A stretch of 64,000 bases of DNA from Sphaerimonospora thailandensis. Lineage in GTDB: Bacteria > Actinomycetota > Actinomycetes > Streptosporangiales > Streptosporangiaceae. The notes under the pieces were generated by a model. It saw nothing but the letters and a program-made list of their open reading frames with translations. It ran no database searches and was not told where the DNA came from. Every line of letters begins with the position of its first letter. The first letter of the stretch is position 1. The position numbers and the translations under genes are program-made. Location: contig NZ_BOOG01000003.1 of assembly GCF_016863115.1 (NCBI RefSeq), positions 92,647 to 156,646 of the forward strand. Reading direction: 5' to 3'. Below are positions 62,078 through 64,000 of this stretch, piece by piece.

Positions 62078-62752
62078 TCAGCGGTACGGCAGGTAGAGGC
62101 AGAGGAACGCCCGGACCCCGTTGCGCACGAGCTCGTCCGGGCCGTCGATCGGTATCGCCCCATAGAACGTCGGCTGGGCGACGCTGATGAAGGTCACCAG
62201 GTTGAACAGGTTCGCGGCAACTGCGGTGTCGTCGATCCGCAGCAGACCACGCGAGGTCAGGTCGCCCATCCACCAGGTGAGGATGCGGAGTGTTTCCCTC
62301 GGCCCGGCCTCCATCCACGCCTCCAGCACCGCGGGGCGGATGTGGGTGGCCTCGGCCTCGATCACCCGGACGAGCGCCCAGTGGCTGGCGAACCTTTCCA
62401 GTGAAGCCACCCGTTCGAGCGAGAAGTCGATGAGGTCCCGTTCGATGTCGACGATTTTGTGCAGGTGGCGGTCGGCGATAGCCGCCTGCGCCTGGGCGAC
62501 CTGCGTGGCACCTTCCAGGATCACCGTCTGGAACAGGTGTTCCTTGTGGGTGAAGTGGTTGTAGATAGTGCGCTTGGACACGTTCGCCTCGGCCGCGATG
62601 GCGTCGACGCTGGTCCGGGTGAAGCCTTCGCGCCCGAATACCGTGCGCGCCGCCTGGATGATGGCACGGCGCTTCTCTGGCAATCCTCCACGACGAGTGC
62701 CTGTGCGCGGAAGATCTTCCTGACTGGAAGAGAAATTCATCAGACTTTCCAT
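62078..62752 (-). CDS. TetR-family regulator of the cluster
   Basis: The 224-residue protein has the HTH RRAIIQAARTVFGREGFTRTSVDAIAAEANVSKRTIYNHFTHKEHLF (about 28-73) and a ligand domain with WMEAGPRETLRILTWWMGDL. An operator-like site, ACGTCGTATAGTTTAC, lies 11 bases upstream of its start. The same motif precedes the quinone oxidoreductase-exporter genes and the hydrolase gene 20 kb away. The simplest reading is an autoregulated repressor of export that responds to the cluster product. This is inference from shared motifs. Confidence 0.88.
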   Translation of the reverse strand: MESLMNFSSSQEDLPRTGTRRGGLPEKRRAIIQAARTVFGREGFTRTSVDAIAAEANVSKRTIYNHFTHKEHLFQTVILEGATQVAQAQAAIADRHLHKIVDIERDLIDFSLERVASLERFASHWALVRVIEAEATHIRPAVLEAWMEAGPRETLRILTWWMGDLTSRGLLRIDDTAVAANLFNLVTFISVAQPTFYGAIPIDGPDELVRNGVRAFLCLYLPYR

Positions 62753-62762
62753 CGATTACACT

Positions 62763-62778
62763 ACGTCGTATAGTTTAC
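62763..62778. promoter_or_regulatory. Operator-like site upstream of the TetR gene
   Basis: ACGTCGTATAGTTTAC, within an AT-rich stretch starting TTACACTACG, matches the 41338 site at 13 of 16 positions. It is close to the TetR start codon, where bound repressor would block transcription. Confidence 0.58.
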
Positions 62779-63125
62779 ACTCCGATAGCCTGGCTGGGAA
62801 CGAGGAAAGACCCATCATGCCGTCATGAACGTGCCGGCACAACGAACGCGCTGCACGCCACCTCCCCGATGGGGTCTACCTGAGCCCGGAAAGCGGCCGG
62901 TAGCGCAGCAGCGTGATTCCGGCTTCCGGAACATCGCAGAAGACCGGCTCGACACACGTGGCAGAGTCCGTGGCCGCTGCGGTAACCGGAACCAGAGCTC
63001 GTTGCCCTGGGTCACCACCGGCCGCGGCACCGTCGTCCGCACGGTGGTCTACGGAGCCTCACTCATAAACCGGCCGAGCTCCGCTTCGAGACTCTGCACG
63101 CTCACTTCCCTCCAATCACTAGTTG

Positions 63126-63139
63126 AGCAAGCGCTTGGT
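63126..63139. promoter_or_regulatory. Perfect KstR2-like operator upstream of the second KstR2-like gene
   Basis: AGCAAGCGCTTGGT matches AnCAAGnnCTTGnT at all ten fixed positions and is a near-perfect palindrome. It lies 64 bases before the GTG start of the TetR gene at 63203, which suggests autoregulation. Confidence 0.72.
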
Positions 63140-63202
63140 GCGGTACGCTAACACCTCGAACAGAGCCCCGACAAGTGGCCCCCCTGATACCGAAAGGCCG
63201 AG

Positions 63203-63874
63203 GTGACGGTCTGGTCCGAGGGACCTGGGCTCGGTCAAGCAATCGTCGACGAACCACATGAAGTGGCAGCAGCCATGGAGGACGCCTTGAGCCCGACGCC
63301 AGAACGGCGCGAGAAGATCCTCGCCATCTCGGCAGAACTGTTCGCCGCCAAGGGGATCGCGGCCACCACGGTGCGCGACATCGGCGAAGCCGCCGGAGTG
63401 TTCTCCGGCAGCCTCTACCACCACTTCAAATCGAAGAACGCCATCGTCACCGAAATCCTGGGCGACCTCATGAACGATGTTCACCGTCGGTTCGCCCGGG
63501 TGGCCGAGCACACCCGGACACCCCGGGAGACCCTGCAGGGCCTGATCCGGGAGACACTGGTGACCATCGACCAGCATCCCCACGCAACGGCGATCTACCA
63601 GAACGACCGGCAGTACCTGCGCGACAACGGCCTCCTCGAACCGGTCGACAGCGCTTCCCGCGGAGTCCGGGACTACTGGATGACAGCGATCAGGGCCGGC
63701 ATCGCGGACGGAAGCCTCCGCGACGACATCCCCGCGGAGATCTTCTACCGATCCGTCCGCGACTCCCTATGGGCGACGATGCACTGGCCCATTCGCCGTG
63801 GCTATTCCACGCCCGAGTTCGCGGACCTGCTCGCCAAGCTGTTCTTCGAGGGATTCGCCGCACGTCGCGACTGA
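63203..63874 (+). CDS. TetR-family regulator, KstR2-like, second copy
   Basis: The 223-residue protein has RREKILAISAELFAAKGIAATTVRDIGEAAG and FSGSLYHHFKSKNAIVTEIL, followed by HPHATAIYQNDRQYL. It resembles the TetR at 17806 in both domains and is about 20 residues longer at the N-terminus. An internal ATG at 63275 would give the usual KstR2 length. It may regulate genes to the right of the window. Because its operator motif matches those in the catabolic island, cross-talk between the two repressors is possible. Confidence 0.86.
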   Translation: MTVWSEGPGLGQAIVDEPHEVAAAMEDALSPTPERREKILAISAELFAAKGIAATTVRDIGEAAGVFSGSLYHHFKSKNAIVTEILGDLMNDVHRRFARVAEHTRTPRETLQGLIRETLVTIDQHPHATAIYQNDRQYLRDNGLLEPVDSASRGVRDYWMTAIRAGIADGSLRDDIPAEIFYRSVRDSLWATMHWPIRRGYSTPEFADLLAKLFFEGFAARRD

Positions 63875-63980
63875 GCGGGGCAGGCCAGGGCGCGACCACC
63901 ACCGGAGAGAACGGAGTGTGCTCGGATGGGTGCGCCGATCGGATACATCCGGCTCTCGCCGGTACGGTCGCCCGGTGCCG

Positions 63981-63997
63981 CCCCCCCCCCCCCCCCC
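63981..63997. repeat. 17-nt C homopolymer at the right window edge
   Basis: Seventeen consecutive C are followed by GGG at the very end. A run this long is rare even in high-GC genomes. It may mark a contig end or an assembly error rather than biology. Confidence 0.7.
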
Positions 63998-64000
63998 GGG

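Larger units (their letters stand above)
62753..63202. other. Divergent intergenic region between two TetR genes
   Basis: About 450 bases separate two divergent TetR genes. It contains the 62763 operator-like site at its left end and the perfect KstR2-like site (63126) near its right end. Open frames in the middle (about 62825-63151) show poor codon bias and no family resemblance, so I see no gene. Confidence 0.45.

Noticed and set aside
63926..64000. Start of a recombinase-like gene (MGAPIGYIRLS)
   Set aside because: IGYIRLS faintly recalls serine recombinases, but only about 25 codons are visible and they run into the C homopolymer. That is too little to support a gene.

Overview
The window is high-GC actinobacterial DNA: codon third positions are almost always G or C, GTG and TTG starts are common, and genes are often joined by ATGA or GTGA overlaps. 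Gene content (LivJHMGF transporter, KstR2-like TetR proteins, HrdB-type sigma factor, sugar ABC operon) suits a soil or plant-associated member of the Streptosporangiales or a related order. The order-level call is inference. I see no tRNA, rRNA or CRISPR.

Region 1 (1-5.7 kb) looks like the right half of a ribosomally made peptide (RiPP) locus. An ABC ATPase, an ABC-2 permease and a YcaO protein cut by the left edge form a minus-strand operon. It is divergent from an unusual fusion of an ATP-grasp ligase to a LuxR-type HTH. A metallophosphoesterase and a secreted protein with 15 cysteines follow. Region 2 (6-17.6 kb) holds an enoyl-CoA hydratase, a small hypothetical protein, a group-2 sigma factor, a GT4 glycosyltransferase and a four-gene FtsX/MacB-like ABC export system.

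Region 3 (17.7-34.3 kb) is a carboxylic-acid uptake and catabolism island. It contains a KstR2-like TetR, a four-subunit 2-oxoacid:ferredoxin oxidoreductase operon with a GntR regulator inside it, an MDR dehydrogenase, three acyl/aryl-CoA ligases, an SDR, a FlK-like thioesterase and a complete Liv-type ABC importer. KstR2-like operator motifs lie before the TetR gene, the importer and the divergent thioesterase/ligase pair. The island ends against a broken GH3 glycosidase, which abuts a sugar ABC operon (34.7-37.9 kb). A Sfp/EntD-type phosphopantetheinyl transferase, a Pro-rich membrane protein and a GNAT protein follow.

Region 4 (40.5-62.8 kb) is a compact biosynthetic cluster without NRPS or PKS genes. 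DAHP synthase, an EntA-like dehydrogenase, PhzD-type isochorismatase and PhzE-type ADIC synthase are consecutive and predict 3-hydroxyanthranilate. Downstream are a KAS III enzyme, an arylamine N-acetyltransferase, an NTF2-like protein and an adenylating enzyme plus LuxC-like reductase pair that resembles the GriC/GriD carboxylic acid reductase. A facing operon adds an SRPBCC protein, an adenylate-forming ligase and a flavin monooxygenase. To the left lie an MFS exporter, an alpha/beta hydrolase, a quinone oxidoreductase, a membrane acyltransferase, an NmrA-like protein and a transposase-like protein lacking two of three DDE residues. A 16-bp operator-like motif is shared by the exporter-side genes and a TetR gene at the right end, which ties both ends into one regulon. 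A second KstR2-like TetR gene (63.2 kb) with a perfect operator motif closes the window, which ends in a 17-nt C run.
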